Below are positions 1-11,047 of a stretch of 64,000 nt of DNA, in pieces (positions within the stretch are counted from its first letter, which is position 1; each line of letters begins with the position of its first letter). The stretch is from Streptomyces venezuelae (GTDB lineage: Bacteria > Actinomycetota > Actinomycetes > Streptomycetales > Streptomycetaceae): NCBI RefSeq assembly GCF_008642375.1, contig NZ_CP029194.1, forward strand, positions 6,752,501 to 6,816,500, given 5' to 3'. Under the pieces are notes generated by a model, which saw only the letters and a program-made list of their open reading frames with translations, was not told the origin of the DNA and did no database searches. The position numbers and the translations under genes were made by a program.

Positions 1-2535
<2,535 letters not shown>

Positions 2536-2640
2536 CAGTTGCTCGCGTCCACTGTGTTAGTTCTGAAGCAACGAACAGTTGCTGGTTTCTAGAGCTAGAA
2601 CATAACTACAGAGTGTGCTTGTTCGCTCGAAACCGATAGG

Positions 2641-2759
2641 GTTTCGGTGGTCATAGCGTTAGGGAAACGCCCGGTTACATTCCGAACCCGGAAGCTAAGC
2701 CTTTCAGCGCCGATGGTACTGCAGGGGGGACCCTGTGGGAGAGTAGGACGCCGCCGAAC
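2641..2759 (+). rRNA. rrf: 5S ribosomal RNA
   Basis: About 119 nt beginning GTTTCGGTGGTCATAGCG and ending GACGCCGCCGAAC, whose ends pair with each other as in all 5S rRNAs. The conserved CCGAACCCGGAAGCTAAGC and GGGGGACCCTGTGGGAGAGTAGG blocks are present. It follows the 23S gene after a spacer of about 105 nt, as in Streptomyces rRNA operons. The spacer at 2536-2640 shows no tRNA. Confidence 0.97.
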
Positions 2760-2767
2760 AATATTTC

Positions 2768-2819
2768 AGGACCCCTGGTCCCAGCGTTCACGCTGGGACC
2801 AGGGGTCCTTTTGTTTTTT
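2768..2819 (+). terminator. rRNA operon terminator
   Basis: A perfect 19-bp stem (2768-2786 with 2791-2809) closes a TTCA loop and is followed by a T-rich run at 2809-2819. It sits 8 nt after the 5S gene, so it terminates the rRNA operon. A U-tract this good is uncommon in such GC-rich DNA. Confidence 0.95.
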
Positions 2820-2896
2820 GCTTGATTTTCCCGATGCGCGGCCGAGTGCCGGCTGCGCGAGAATGACTGCAGTACCCGAAGACAGGAGTCACCCAC

Positions 2897-5134
2897 ATGT
2901 CCACCAACTCTCCCGACGGCCGTCCGGAGCGCGAGCCGCGTCGCAACGACGGTGGCGGTGGCGACCGGGGCGGCTTCCGCGGGCCGCGCCGTGACGACAA
3001 CCGGGGCGGCGGCGGTGGCGGCTTCCGTCGCGACGACCGGCCTTCGTACCAGCGCGACGACCGTCGTGGCGACCGCCGCGACGACAACCGCGGCGGCGGT
3101 TCCGGTGGTGGCTTCCGTCGTGATGACCGTCGGGATGACAACCGTGGCGGCGGTTCCGGTGGCGGGTTCCGTCGGGATGACAACCGTGGCGGCGGTTCCG
3201 GTGGCGGGTTCCGGCGCGACGACAATCGCGGTGGTGGCTCCGGTGGTGGCTTCCGTCGTGATGACCGTCGGGATGACAACCGTGGCGGCGGTTCCGGTGG
3301 CGGGTTCCGTCGGGATGACAACCGTGGCGGTGGCTCCGGTGGTGGCTTCCGGCGCGACGACAATCGCGGTGGCGGTACCGGTGGTGGCTTCCGGCGCGAC
3401 GACCGTCGGGATGACAACCGCGGTGGCGGTTCCGGTGGCGGGTTCCGTCGGGATGACAACCGTGGCGGTGGCTCCGGTGGTGGCTTCCGGCGCGACGACA
3501 ATCGCGGTGGCGGTACCGGTGGTGGCTTCCGGCGCGACGACAATCGCGGTGGCGGTACCGGTGGTGGCTTCCGGCGCGACGACAATCGCGGTGGCGGTAC
3601 CGGTGGTGGCTTCCGGCGCGACGACAATCGCGGTGGCGGTACCGGTGGTGGCTTCCGGCGCGACGACCGTCGGGATGACAACCGCGGTGGCGGTTCCGGT
3701 GGCGGGTTCCGCCGTGACGACAACCGTGGCGGTGGCTTCCGTCGTGACGAGCGTCGTGATGAGCGGCCTTCGTTCCGTCGTGATGAGCGGCCCTCTTCCT
3801 TCCAGCGTGACGACCGTCGGGACGACAACCGTGGCGGTGGCTTCCGTCGCGATGAGCGTCGCGACGACAACCGCGGTGGTGGGTTCCGTCGTGATGAGCG
3901 GCCCTCTTCCTTCCAGCGTGACGACCGTCGGGACGACAACCGCGGCGGTGGCTTCCGTCGCGATGAGCGTCGCGACGACAACCGCGGTGGTGGGTTCCGT
4001 CGTGATGAGCGGCCCTCTTCCTTCCAGCGTGACGACCGTCGGGACGACAACCGCGGCGGTGGCTTCCGTCGTGACGAGCGTCGTGATGAGCGGCCTCCCT
4101 TCCGTCGGGATGACAACCGTGGTGGTGGGTTCCGTCGCGATGAGCGTCGGGACGACAACCGTGGCGGTGGCTTCCGGCGCGACGACCGGCGTGACGGCGA
4201 CCGTGGTGGGTTCCGTGGGCGGGACGACCGGGGTGGCTACGGGGCGCGTGACGACCGTGACCGGGACCGTGGCGACCGTGCGCCGATCAAGCGGCTGCCG
4301 ATCCCGCCGGAGGTCACCGGTGACGAGATCGACGCGGACGTGCGTCAGGAGCTCATGAGCCTGCCCAAGGGACTGGCCGAGGACGTCTCGCGCAACCTCG
4401 TCATGGTCGCCCAGCTGATCGACGACGAGCCGGAGAAGGCGTACGAGTACTCCCGTGTCGCCCTGCGTCTCGCGTCGCGTGTCGCGGCCGTGCGCGAGGC
4501 CGCCGGCTTCGCCGCGTACGCCACGCAGAAGTACTCCGAGGCGCTGGCCGAGTTCCGCGCTGCGCGGCGCATGAGCGGTGGCGTCGAGCTGTGGCCCGTC
4601 ATGGCCGACTGCGAGCGTGGCCTGGGCCGTCCCGAGCGTGCGCTGGCGATGGCCGGCGAGCCCGAGGTGCAGAAGCTGGACAAGGCCGGGCAGGTCGAGA
4701 TGCGGCTCGTGGCCGCCGGTGCCCGTCGTGACCTGGGTCAGCTGGATGCCGCCATCGTGACGCTGCAGAGCCCCGAGCTGGCGTCCGGCGCCGTTCACCC
4801 GTGGACCGCGCGTCTGCGGTACGCCTACGCCGACGCGCTGCTCGCCGCCGAGCGTGAGGGCGAGGCGCGGGACTGGTTCGCCAAGGCTCTGGAGGCCGAC
4901 AAGGACGGCGTCACGGACGCCTCGGACCGGCTCGCCGAGCTGGACGGCATCGAGTTCGTGGACGCCTTCGACGATTCGGACGACGAGGACGTCGAAGATG
5001 TCGAGGACGTCGAGGGCGCCGAGGGCGCCGAGGGTGTTGCGGACGTCGAGGACGTCGAGGACGTTCAGGGTGCGGTCGAGGACGACATCGACGATGTCGA
5101 GGACGACGAGGACGTCGACGGCGACGACCGTTGA
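2897..5134 (+). CDS. RGG/RDD tandem-repeat protein with TPR domain and acidic tail
   Basis: Protein of 745 residues in three parts. Residues about 20-465 are a low-complexity arm made almost only of G, R, D, N and F, built from units such as DDNRGGGSGGGFRR and FRRDERRDDNRGGG. Residues about 480-690 form helical tetratricopeptide-like repeats (for example KAYEYSRVALRLASRVAAVREA and EALAEFRAARR). The last 50 residues are almost all D, E and V. The ATG at 2897 has GGAG 8 nt upstream. RGG arms generally bind RNA and the alternating R/D charge favours condensation, so a ribosome- or RNA-linked role is inferred from this and from the adjacent rRNA operon; no catalytic motif is seen. The start and reading frame are supported by the continuous ordered C-terminal domain. 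Confidence 0.85.
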   Translation: MSTNSPDGRPEREPRRNDGGGGDRGGFRGPRRDDNRGGGGGGFRRDDRPSYQRDDRRGDRRDDNRGGGSGGGFRRDDRRDDNRGGGSGGGFRRDDNRGGGSGGGFRRDDNRGGGSGGGFRRDDRRDDNRGGGSGGGFRRDDNRGGGSGGGFRRDDNRGGGTGGGFRRDDRRDDNRGGGSGGGFRRDDNRGGGSGGGFRRDDNRGGGTGGGFRRDDNRGGGTGGGFRRDDNRGGGTGGGFRRDDNRGGGTGGGFRRDDRRDDNRGGGSGGGFRRDDNRGGGFRRDERRDERPSFRRDERPSSFQRDDRRDDNRGGGFRRDERRDDNRGGGFRRDERPSSFQRDDRRDDNRGGGFRRDERRDDNRGGGFRRDERPSSFQRDDRRDDNRGGGFRRDERRDERPPFRRDDNRGGGFRRDERRDDNRGGGFRRDDRRDGDRGGFRGRDDRGGYGARDDRDRDRGDRAPIKRLPIPPEVTGDEIDADVRQELMSLPKGLAEDVSRNLVMVAQLIDDEPEKAYEYSRVALRLASRVAAVREAAGFAAYATQKYSEALAEFRAARRMSGGVELWPVMADCERGLGRPERALAMAGEPEVQKLDKAGQVEMRLVAAGARRDLGQLDAAIVTLQSPELASGAVHPWTARLRYAYADALLAAEREGEARDWFAKALEADKDGVTDASDRLAELDGIEFVDAFDDSDDEDVEDVEDVEGAEGAEGVADVEDVEDVQGAVEDDIDDVEDDEDVDGDDR
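3361..3666 (+). repeat. 42-bp tandem repeats inside the RGG arm
   Basis: Four identical 42-bp copies lie head to tail at 3499-3540, 3541-3582, 3583-3624 and 3625-3666, and a fifth identical copy is at 3361-3402 separated by diverged units. Each copy encodes 14 residues of the type NRGGGTGGGFRRDD. Exact identity at third positions points to recent duplication or gene conversion rather than protein-level selection alone. Confidence 0.95.
3782..4060 (+). repeat. 111-bp higher-order repeats inside the RGG arm
   Basis: Units beginning GATGAGCGGCCCTCTTCC start at 3782, 3893 and 4004, exactly 111 bp (37 codons) apart; the third is incomplete. They encode the segment with ERPSSFQRDDRRDDNRGGG. This second period differs from the 42-bp repeats upstream, so two separate amplification events are likely. 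Confidence 0.93.
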
Positions 5135-5149
5135 TCCTTTGAGCACGTG

Positions 5150-5190
5150 AGAAGGGCGGTACCCCTCGGGGTGCCGCCCTTCTTCGTTTC
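5150..5190. terminator. bidirectional terminator
   Basis: A 16-bp stem with one T-G pair (5150-5165 with 5168-5183) has a very short loop and is followed by TTCGTTT. It lies between the convergent RGG/TPR gene and the DUF1015 gene and can serve both. Confidence 0.8.
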
Positions 5191-5195
5191 CGGGG

Positions 5196-6491
5196 TCAGT
5201 CCAGCGCGAGGCTTCTCAGGACCAGGCCGGTCGCGGGTTTCGGGCCGAACGAGGTCGACTTGCGGGGCATCGTCACGCCTTGGCGGGCCAGGTCGCGTAC
5301 GACCTCTTCGCGGACCGGGTGCATCAGGACCGCCGTACCGCCGCGGCGTTCCGCCTGGGCGACCGCGGCCTCCGTGTCGTGGATGTAGGCGATGTCCTCG
5401 GGCGCGTCCGGGATGTGCCAGAGCTGCTCCAGGAGGGCGGAGTGCAGGACGGTCGCGTCCAGGGTGCGCCAGGCCTCGGGGCGGTCCGCGCGGATCGTCC
5501 GTTCGAGGAGGGCGGGGTCCGGGCGGTCCAGGAGATGGAAGGCGCCGTCGCCCGCGAGGAGGAACGCGTTGCCTTCGGCCGCCGCGGTGGCCAGGGCCTC
5601 CAGGGCCACCGGCAGGGGGCGCTCGATCCGGCGTACGCGGAAGGAGTCGCCGAGGGCCGCCAGCGCGTCGGCGACCGGCAGGCGGTTGAGGAGGCGGTGG
5701 ATGGCGCGGACCCGCAGGGGGTAGCGGGCGGTGTCGATGAGGAGGACCAGGCCGTAGTTCCAGGGGCCGGGAGCGGTGTGCTCGTCGCGCAGGCGCAGAT
5801 ACGTCGCCCAGCGGTGGTGGCCGTCGGCGATGAGGGCCTGGTGGCGGCTGAGCTCCTCGGCGACGGCGGCCTGTTCGGCCGGGTCGGTGACCGCCCAGAG
5901 GCGGTGGTGGAAGCCGTCCTCCGTGGTGGTGGAGAGCAGGGGCTCGCGGTGTACGGCGCGCTCGATGACGGCGTCGGCGCCGCCGTCGTCCTCTCCGACG
6001 TAGGTGAGGAGCAGGGGTTCCAGATTGGCGGCCGTGGTCCGCATGAGGGCGGCGCGGTCCTCGACGACGTGCGGCATGACGTCCTCGTGCGGGAGGACCA
6101 CGCCCTTGTCCGGGGTGGAGAGCTCCAGGGCGCCGATGATGCCGCGCTGGAGGATGCCGTCGCCGTTCTGCTCGTACACGTAGAGCGCGGGTTCCGGGTC
6201 AGGGGCGAGGACGCCGTCGGCGAGCCAGCGGTCGAGGGTGACGGCGGCCTTGCGGTGGCGGGTGCCGGCGGTGATGGCCTGCGGGAGGATCAGCCGGACG
6301 ATGTTGTGGGGGTCGGCCGATTCCAGATGGAGAAGTCCGTCAGGTCGTACGACGACGTCGTAGGGAGGGGACGTCACGGCGGCCAGGCTGCCGACCCGCT
6401 CGGGGACGTAACGGAGTCCGCGGAACGGGGCCAGACGCAGCCCTGCGTCGTCGTCGCGGACAGCGTCGGCCGCGTGACCTGAGGTGTTCAT
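5196..6491 (-). CDS. DUF1015 family protein
   Basis: Protein of 431 residues matching the DUF1015 family, whose members are widespread and have no settled function. The family hallmark ADGHHRWATYLRLRDE is present in the middle, with the typical N-terminal LAPFRGLRYVPERVGSLAAVTSPPYD. The start is taken at the ATG of MNTSGHAADAV at 6491; an in-frame ATG at 6518 (MPTPTYDVE) has no better ribosome site. It is divergent from the HAD phosphatase, with about 80 bp between starts, and convergent with the RGG/TPR gene. Cytoplasmic by lack of signal or membrane segments. Confidence 0.85.
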   Translation of the reverse strand: MNTSGHAADAVRDDDAGLRLAPFRGLRYVPERVGSLAAVTSPPYDVVVRPDGLLHLESADPHNIVRLILPQAITAGTRHRKAAVTLDRWLADGVLAPDPEPALYVYEQNGDGILQRGIIGALELSTPDKGVVLPHEDVMPHVVEDRAALMRTTAANLEPLLLTYVGEDDGGADAVIERAVHREPLLSTTTEDGFHHRLWAVTDPAEQAAVAEELSRHQALIADGHHRWATYLRLRDEHTAPGPWNYGLVLLIDTARYPLRVRAIHRLLNRLPVADALAALGDSFRVRRIERPLPVALEALATAAAEGNAFLLAGDGAFHLLDRPDPALLERTIRADRPEAWRTLDATVLHSALLEQLWHIPDAPEDIAYIHDTEAAVAQAERRGGTAVLMHPVREEVVRDLARQGVTMPRKSTSFGPKPATGLVLRSLALD

Positions 6492-6573
6492 CTCGACATC
6501 GTATGTGGGCGTGGGCATGAGCGATGATCGGGGGAGCGGGGGAAATTTCACCCGGCGAGGCGAGGAGTGAGCG

Positions 6574-7644
6574 GTGACGGTGCGGAACGGCCAGGGGCAG
6601 CACGACGGTGGCGGCAGGAGGCTTCCGGGGAGCAGCGCGGTGGCGTTGAGCGCGGCGTACGACACGGCGCTCCTCGACCTGGACGGTGTCGTGTACGCGG
6701 GCGGGGCGGCCATCCCGTACGCCGTCGAGGCGCTCGGCGTGGCGCGCGAGGGCGGTATGCACCTGGCGTACGTCACCAACAACGCGCTGCGGACGCCGGA
6801 GGAGGTCGCGGCGCACCTCACCGATCTCGGTGTGCCGGCGGTGGCCGGGGACGTGGTCACCTCGGCGCAGGCCGTGGCGCGGCTGATCGCGGAGGAAGTG
6901 CCGCAGGGGTCGCGGGTGTTGGTCGTCGGGGGTGAGGGGCTCCGGGTGGCGCTGCGTGAGCGGGGGCTCGTGCCGGTGGAGTCGGCGGACTTTGAGCCGG
7001 CGGCGGTCGTCCAGGGGTACGGGGGGCCGGACCTGCCGTGGGGGCGGTTCGCGGAGGCCGCGTACGCGGTGCAGCGCGGGGTGCCGTGGTACGCCTCGAA
7101 CACCGACCTGACGATTCCGGGCGCACGGGGGATCGGGCCGGGGAACGGGGCCGCGGTCGAGGTCGTGCGGATCGCGTCGGGGGGTCGTGCGGAGCCGAAG
7201 GTCGCGGGGAAGCCGCTGCCGCCGATGCACCGGGAGACGGTGCTGCGGACGGGGGCCGCGCGGCCGCTGGTCGTGGGGGACCGGCTGGACACGGACATCG
7301 AGGGCGCGTTCAACGGTGGGGTGGACTCGCTGCTCGTCCTCACCGGGGTGACGGACGTGGCGCAGTTGCTGGCGGCGGTGCCGGAGCATCGGCCGACGTA
7401 TGTGGCGGCGGATCTGCGGGGGCTGCTGGTGGGTCAGCCGGAGGTCGTCGAAGGGGCGGGGGGAGCCGTTGAGTGTGGAGCGTGGAGGGCGTCCGTGAGC
7501 GGGGGCGAGTTGGTGCTTGAGGGTGCTGAGGGGGCGGATGTGATGGACGGGGTGCGGGCATTGTGCGGTGCCGCGTGGTCGGCCGCGGGTGACGGGGTGT
7601 GCGGGTTGGACGCGGGGAAGGCGCTGGCGCGGGTGGGGCGGTGA
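6574..7644 (+). CDS. HAD-superfamily phosphatase, NagD type
   Basis: Protein of 356 residues of the NagD/4-nitrophenylphosphatase branch of the HAD superfamily. Motif I is LLDLDGVVY with the nucleophile Asp, motif II is the TNN after AYV, motif III is the AGKPLPPM lysine, and motif IV is VGDRLDTDIEGAFNGG. The GTG at 6574 follows GAGGAG at 6562-6567. Substrates of this branch are sugar phosphates, nucleotides or glycerol phosphate; nothing here identifies one. The C-terminal about 70 residues after the HAD core (from the valine-rich linker near residue 275) are extra and of unknown role. Confidence 0.88.
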   Translation: MTVRNGQGQHDGGGRRLPGSSAVALSAAYDTALLDLDGVVYAGGAAIPYAVEALGVAREGGMHLAYVTNNALRTPEEVAAHLTDLGVPAVAGDVVTSAQAVARLIAEEVPQGSRVLVVGGEGLRVALRERGLVPVESADFEPAAVVQGYGGPDLPWGRFAEAAYAVQRGVPWYASNTDLTIPGARGIGPGNGAAVEVVRIASGGRAEPKVAGKPLPPMHRETVLRTGAARPLVVGDRLDTDIEGAFNGGVDSLLVLTGVTDVAQLLAAVPEHRPTYVAADLRGLLVGQPEVVEGAGGAVECGAWRASVSGGELVLEGAEGADVMDGVRALCGAAWSAAGDGVCGLDAGKALARVGR

Positions 7645-7678
7645 CGATTCCTTGAGGATTCCCTGCACGGGGCAGAAA

Positions 7679-7697
7679 GTTGGGTAGGCTAACCTAA
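7679..7697 (+). promoter_or_regulatory. iron box (DmdR/IdeR-type operator) overlapping a -10
   Basis: GTTGGGTAGGCTAACCTAA agrees with the known DmdR/IdeR consensus TTAGGTTAGGCTAACCTAA at 16 of 19 positions. TAGGCT at 7685-7690 can also act as the -10, which would start transcription at or next to the GTG at 7702. Iron-loaded DmdR-type repressor is therefore expected to block the importer operon when iron is plentiful. Confidence 0.8.
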
Positions 7698-7701
7698 CTC
7701 C

Positions 7702-8757
7702 GTGTTGGTTGAGAGTCCTTCCCGAGCGAGCGCGGATCCGACGCCCGCCGCCACGGCTCCGACGCGCCGGAATTCCGTCCGTGCCGTCGGGTTGGTGGTG
7801 GCCGTCGCGGTCCTGCTGCTGGTCTGTGTCCTGAGCATCATGATCGGTGCCAAGCCGGTGCCGCTCGGAGACGTGTGGCACGGGCTGTTCGAGAACAGCG
7901 GTGTGGGCAACGACGTCGTCATCCATGACGTACGCGTCCCCCGTACCCTCCTCGGGCTGCTCGTCGGGCTCGCCCTCGGGCTGTCCGGGGCCGTGATGCA
8001 GGGGCTGACCCGCAATCCGCTGGCCGAGCCCGGACTGCTCGGGGTGAACGCGGGCGCCGCCGCGGCCGTCGTCTCGGCCATCGCGTTCCTCGGGGTGGTC
8101 GACGTCAAGGAGTACGTCTGGTTCGCCTTCGTGGGCGCCGCAGTCGTCGCCGTCGTCGTCTATCTGCTCGGCGGCAGCCGCAGCGCCACCCCCGTGCGGC
8201 TGGCGCTCGCCGGGACCGCCGCGACCGCCGCGCTCTACGGGTACGTCAACGCCGTCGAGCTGCTCAACTCCGCTGCCCTCGACCGGATGCGGTTCTGGAC
8301 GGTCGGCTCGCTCGCCTCCGCCGACATGGCGACGATCCGGCAGGTCGCCCCCTTCATCCTGACCGGGGCCGTGCTCGCGCTCCTCATCGCGCGGCCCCTG
8401 AACGCCATGGAGATGGGCGACGACACCGCCCGGGCCCTCGGTGCGAACATCAACCGGACCCGGGTCGTCGCCATGGTGGCCGTCACCCTGATGTGCGGAG
8501 CCGCCACCGCGGCCTGCGGGCCCATCGTGTTCCTCGGGCTGATGGTCCCGTACATGGTGCGGGCGATCACCGGGCCCGACATGCGCTGGATCCTGCCGTA
8601 CGCGGCCGTCCTCGCGCCGGTCCTGCTGCTCGGCTCCGACGTCGTCGGGCGGCTCGTGGCCCGGCCCTCCGAGCTCCAGGTCGGCATCGTGACCGCCCTC
8701 ATCGGCGGGCCCGTCTTCATCCGACTCGTCCGCCGCAAGAGGATGGCCCAGCTGTGA
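7702..8757 (+). CDS. iron-siderophore ABC transporter permease 1 (FecCD family)
   Basis: Protein of 351 residues with about nine hydrophobic helices and the FecCD signatures RVPRTLLGLLVGLALGLSG, GLTRNPLAEPGLLGVNAG and GPIVFLGLMVPYMVRAITG. Imports ferric siderophore across the membrane as one half of the channel. First gene of a three-gene operon in which each gene overlaps the next by 4 bp. The GTG at 7702 has no ribosome-binding site and lies 5 nt after the iron box, which suits a leaderless mRNA. No periplasmic-type binding lipoprotein is encoded nearby, so it must use one made elsewhere. Confidence 0.92.
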   Translation: MLVESPSRASADPTPAATAPTRRNSVRAVGLVVAVAVLLLVCVLSIMIGAKPVPLGDVWHGLFENSGVGNDVVIHDVRVPRTLLGLLVGLALGLSGAVMQGLTRNPLAEPGLLGVNAGAAAAVVSAIAFLGVVDVKEYVWFAFVGAAVVAVVVYLLGGSRSATPVRLALAGTAATAALYGYVNAVELLNSAALDRMRFWTVGSLASADMATIRQVAPFILTGAVLALLIARPLNAMEMGDDTARALGANINRTRVVAMVAVTLMCGAATAACGPIVFLGLMVPYMVRAITGPDMRWILPYAAVLAPVLLLGSDVVGRLVARPSELQVGIVTALIGGPVFIRLVRRKRMAQL

Positions 8758-9788
8758 CCACCAAGACCCTGCGGGCCGGCGGCGGGCTCTCCGTACGCTA
8801 CGAGCCCCGGGCCGCGCTCTCCGTCGTCGGACTGCTCGTGCTCACCGTCGCCGTCGCCGTCGTCCTCATCGGCACCGGGGACTTCCCCATGACGCCGGGC
8901 GAGGTCGTCGACACGCTCCTCGGCCAGGGCACCGCCGTCCAGGAGTTCGCCGTCATGGACCTGCGGCTGCCGCGGGTCCTCGTCGCCGTCTTCGTCGGCG
9001 CCGCGCTCGCCGTGGGCGGGGCCGTCTTCCAGTCGGTCTCCCGCAACCCGCTCGGCAGCCCCGACGTCATCGGCTTCGGCCAGGGCGCCACCGTCGGCGC
9101 CCTCCTCGTCATCGTCCTCTTCCAGGGCAGCGCCGCCGCCGCGGCCGGCGGGGCCGTCGTCGGCGGGCTCGTCACCGGTGTCACGATCTACCTGCTCGCG
9201 TGGAAGAAGGGCGTGCACGGCTACCGGCTCGTGCTCGTCGGCATCGGCGCCGCCGCCATGCTCACCTCCGTCATCCACTACCTGATCACCAAGGCGAACC
9301 TGGTGGACGCGACCCGCGCCACCGTGTGGATGACCGGCTCCCTCGACGGCCGCGACTGGTCGCAGTTCTGGCCGCTGCTCGCCGTCTGCTGCGTCCTGCT
9401 GCCGCTCGTCCTCGGCCACGGCCGGGCCCTGCGCATGCTGGAGATGGGCGACGACGCCGCGTACGCCCTCGGGGTGAAGGTCGAGCGGACCCGGATCGTC
9501 CTCATGGCCTCGGCCGTCCTGCTCGTCGCCGTCGCCACCTCCGCCGCCGGGCCGATCGTCTTCGTGTCGCTGAGCGCGCCCCAGCTGGCCCGCCGGCTGA
9601 CCCGGGCGCCCGGCCCCAACCTCGCCGCCTCCGCCCTCATGGGCTCGGCGCTGCTGCTCAGCGCCGACTGGATCGCCACCAACGCCTTCGGCGAGCGCCA
9701 GCTCCCGGTCGGCGTCGTCACCGGCATCCTCGGCGGCTGCTATCTGCTCTGGCTGCTCGTCACCGAACGCAAGGCGGGCCGGATATGA
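8754..9788 (+). CDS. iron-siderophore ABC transporter permease 2 (FecCD family)
   Basis: Protein of 344 residues starting at GTG 8754, inside the stop of the first permease (GTGA). It has the same fold and signatures: LRLPRVLVAVFVGAALAVGG, SVSRNPLGSPDVIGFGQGA, EMGDDAAYALGVKVERTR and AGPIVFVSLSAPQLARRLT. It is the second channel half. Longer upstream reading-frame extension is rejected because it would overlap the first permease deeply and carries no family similarity. Confidence 0.92.
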   Translation: MTTKTLRAGGGLSVRYEPRAALSVVGLLVLTVAVAVVLIGTGDFPMTPGEVVDTLLGQGTAVQEFAVMDLRLPRVLVAVFVGAALAVGGAVFQSVSRNPLGSPDVIGFGQGATVGALLVIVLFQGSAAAAAGGAVVGGLVTGVTIYLLAWKKGVHGYRLVLVGIGAAAMLTSVIHYLITKANLVDATRATVWMTGSLDGRDWSQFWPLLAVCCVLLPLVLGHGRALRMLEMGDDAAYALGVKVERTRIVLMASAVLLVAVATSAAGPIVFVSLSAPQLARRLTRAPGPNLAASALMGSALLLSADWIATNAFGERQLPVGVVTGILGGCYLLWLLVTERKAGRI

Positions 9789-10669
9789 CCACGAACAAGG
9801 ACAAGGACAAGGGGAGCACGGGTATGGGCGGTCGGCAGAAGCAGCGGCTGAGCGCGGAATCGGTCACCCTCGCGTACGAGCAGCGGGTCATCGCCCGCGA
9901 CCTGTCCGTCGAGATCCCCGACAACTCCTTCACCGTCATCGTCGGGCCCAACGCCTGCGGCAAGTCGACGCTGCTGCGCGCCCTCTCCCGGATGCTGAAG
10001 CCCGCCGAGGGGCGGGTCCTGCTCGACGGGGCGTCGATCCACTCGCTGCCCGCCAAGAAGGTCGCCAAGACCCTCGGCCTGCTGCCCCAGTCCTCGATCG
10101 CGCCCGACGGCATCACCGTCGCCGACCTCGTCGCCCGTGGCCGCTACCCCCACCAGGGACTGCTGCGCCAGTGGTCGCCGGAGGACGAGCGGATCGTGCA
10201 GGAGTCGATGGCCTCGACCGGCGTCGCCGAACTGGCCGAGCGGTACGTCGACGAGCTCTCCGGCGGGCAGCGCCAGCGCGTCTGGATCGCCATGGCGCTC
10301 GCCCAGCAGACGCCGCTGCTGCTCCTCGACGAGCCGACGACCTTCCTCGACATCCAGCACCAGATCGACGTCCTCGACCTCTGTGCCGAGCTGCACGAGA
10401 CGCAGGGCCGGACGCTCGTCGCCGTCCTGCACGACCTCAACCACGCGGCCCGGTACGCGACGCACCTCATCGCCGTCCGCGGCGGCGAGATCGTCGCCGA
10501 GGGCCCGCCGTCCGAGATCGTCACCGCCGAGCTCGTCGAGCGGGTCTTCGGGCTGCGCTGCCAGGTCATCGAGGACCCGGAGACCGGCACGCCGCTCGTC
10601 GTACCGGCCGGGCGCAAGGCGCGGGCCCGTGACACCGGGGCGGCCCAGGCGCCCGCCCTACAGAAGTGA
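9785..10669 (+). CDS. iron-siderophore ABC transporter ATPase (FecE type)
   Basis: Protein of 294 residues with a complete ABC ATPase: Walker A GPNACGKST, Q-loop in LLPQSS, signature LSGGQRQRVWIAMALAQ, Walker B LLLLDEPTTFLD and switch His in VLHDLNHAARY. It energises the two FecCD permeases; its ATG overlaps the upstream stop by 4 bp. The last 15-20 residues (RARDTGAAQAPALQK) are a low-complexity tail. Its end overlaps the convergent SCP2 gene by 12 bp, leaving no room for an intergenic terminator. Confidence 0.93.
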   Translation: MTTNKDKDKGSTGMGGRQKQRLSAESVTLAYEQRVIARDLSVEIPDNSFTVIVGPNACGKSTLLRALSRMLKPAEGRVLLDGASIHSLPAKKVAKTLGLLPQSSIAPDGITVADLVARGRYPHQGLLRQWSPEDERIVQESMASTGVAELAERYVDELSGGQRQRVWIAMALAQQTPLLLLDEPTTFLDIQHQIDVLDLCAELHETQGRTLVAVLHDLNHAARYATHLIAVRGGEIVAEGPPSEIVTAELVERVFGLRCQVIEDPETGTPLVVPAGRKARARDTGAAQAPALQK

Positions 10670-11005
10670 GCGCAGCTTCAGCAGGTCGCGGAAGCCGGCC
10701 TCCAGCCTGACCCGGCCGGAGGCCCAGGCCTTCGCGAAGTTCAGCTCGCCGCCCACCATCGCCAGCAGGTCGTCGCCGGTCATCGCGAGCCGGATCTGCG
10801 CCTTCCCCGGCGGCGGGCCCGGGACCGTGTCCACGACCTCGATCCGGCCGCCCGCGAGACGGCCGGTGAAGGTCGTGTCCAGGTCCGTGATGTGGCAGCT
10901 CAGGGTGCGGTCGAGCGCGGCCGCACTCCGCACGTCGCCGTCCGCCCGCGCGAAGCTGTCCGAAAGTCTGTCCAGTGCGCCACGGCACTCAGTGATCGTC
11001 GCCAT
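10658..11005 (-). CDS. SCP2 sterol-binding domain protein
   Basis: Protein of 115 residues resembling the SCP2 lipid-binding fold, recognised from LDTTFTGRLAGGRIEVVDTVPGP, the AQIRLAMTGDDLLAMVGGELNFAKAWASGRVRLEAG segment and length. Such domains bind fatty acyl chains or sterols, but the ligand is unknown here. The start is the ATG at 11005 (MATITECRGALDRL). It is divergent from the small gene at 11048, with 42 bp between them. Confidence 0.8.
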   Translation of the reverse strand: MATITECRGALDRLSDSFARADGDVRSAAALDRTLSCHITDLDTTFTGRLAGGRIEVVDTVPGPPPGKAQIRLAMTGDDLLAMVGGELNFAKAWASGRVRLEAGFRDLLKLRSLL

Positions 11006-11047
11006 CGCCGTCGACCGTACCCCAGGGCTTCGCGATAGCGTCGGGGG

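Noticed and set aside
2536..2640. tRNA gene between 23S and 5S
   Set aside because: No cloverleaf or TTCGA-type arm could be drawn; the stretch is an ordinary spacer.
2950..4200. Regular repeats resembling a CRISPR array
   Set aside because: Copies are head to tail with no unique spacers, they keep a reading frame, and no cas genes are nearby.
2675..5146. 823-codon open frame on the minus strand across the RGG gene
   Set aside because: It is the mirror of the tandem repeats: high-GC periodic codons create a long frame. It has no ribosome site and its residues are a simple TTV/ATGT repeat with no fold.
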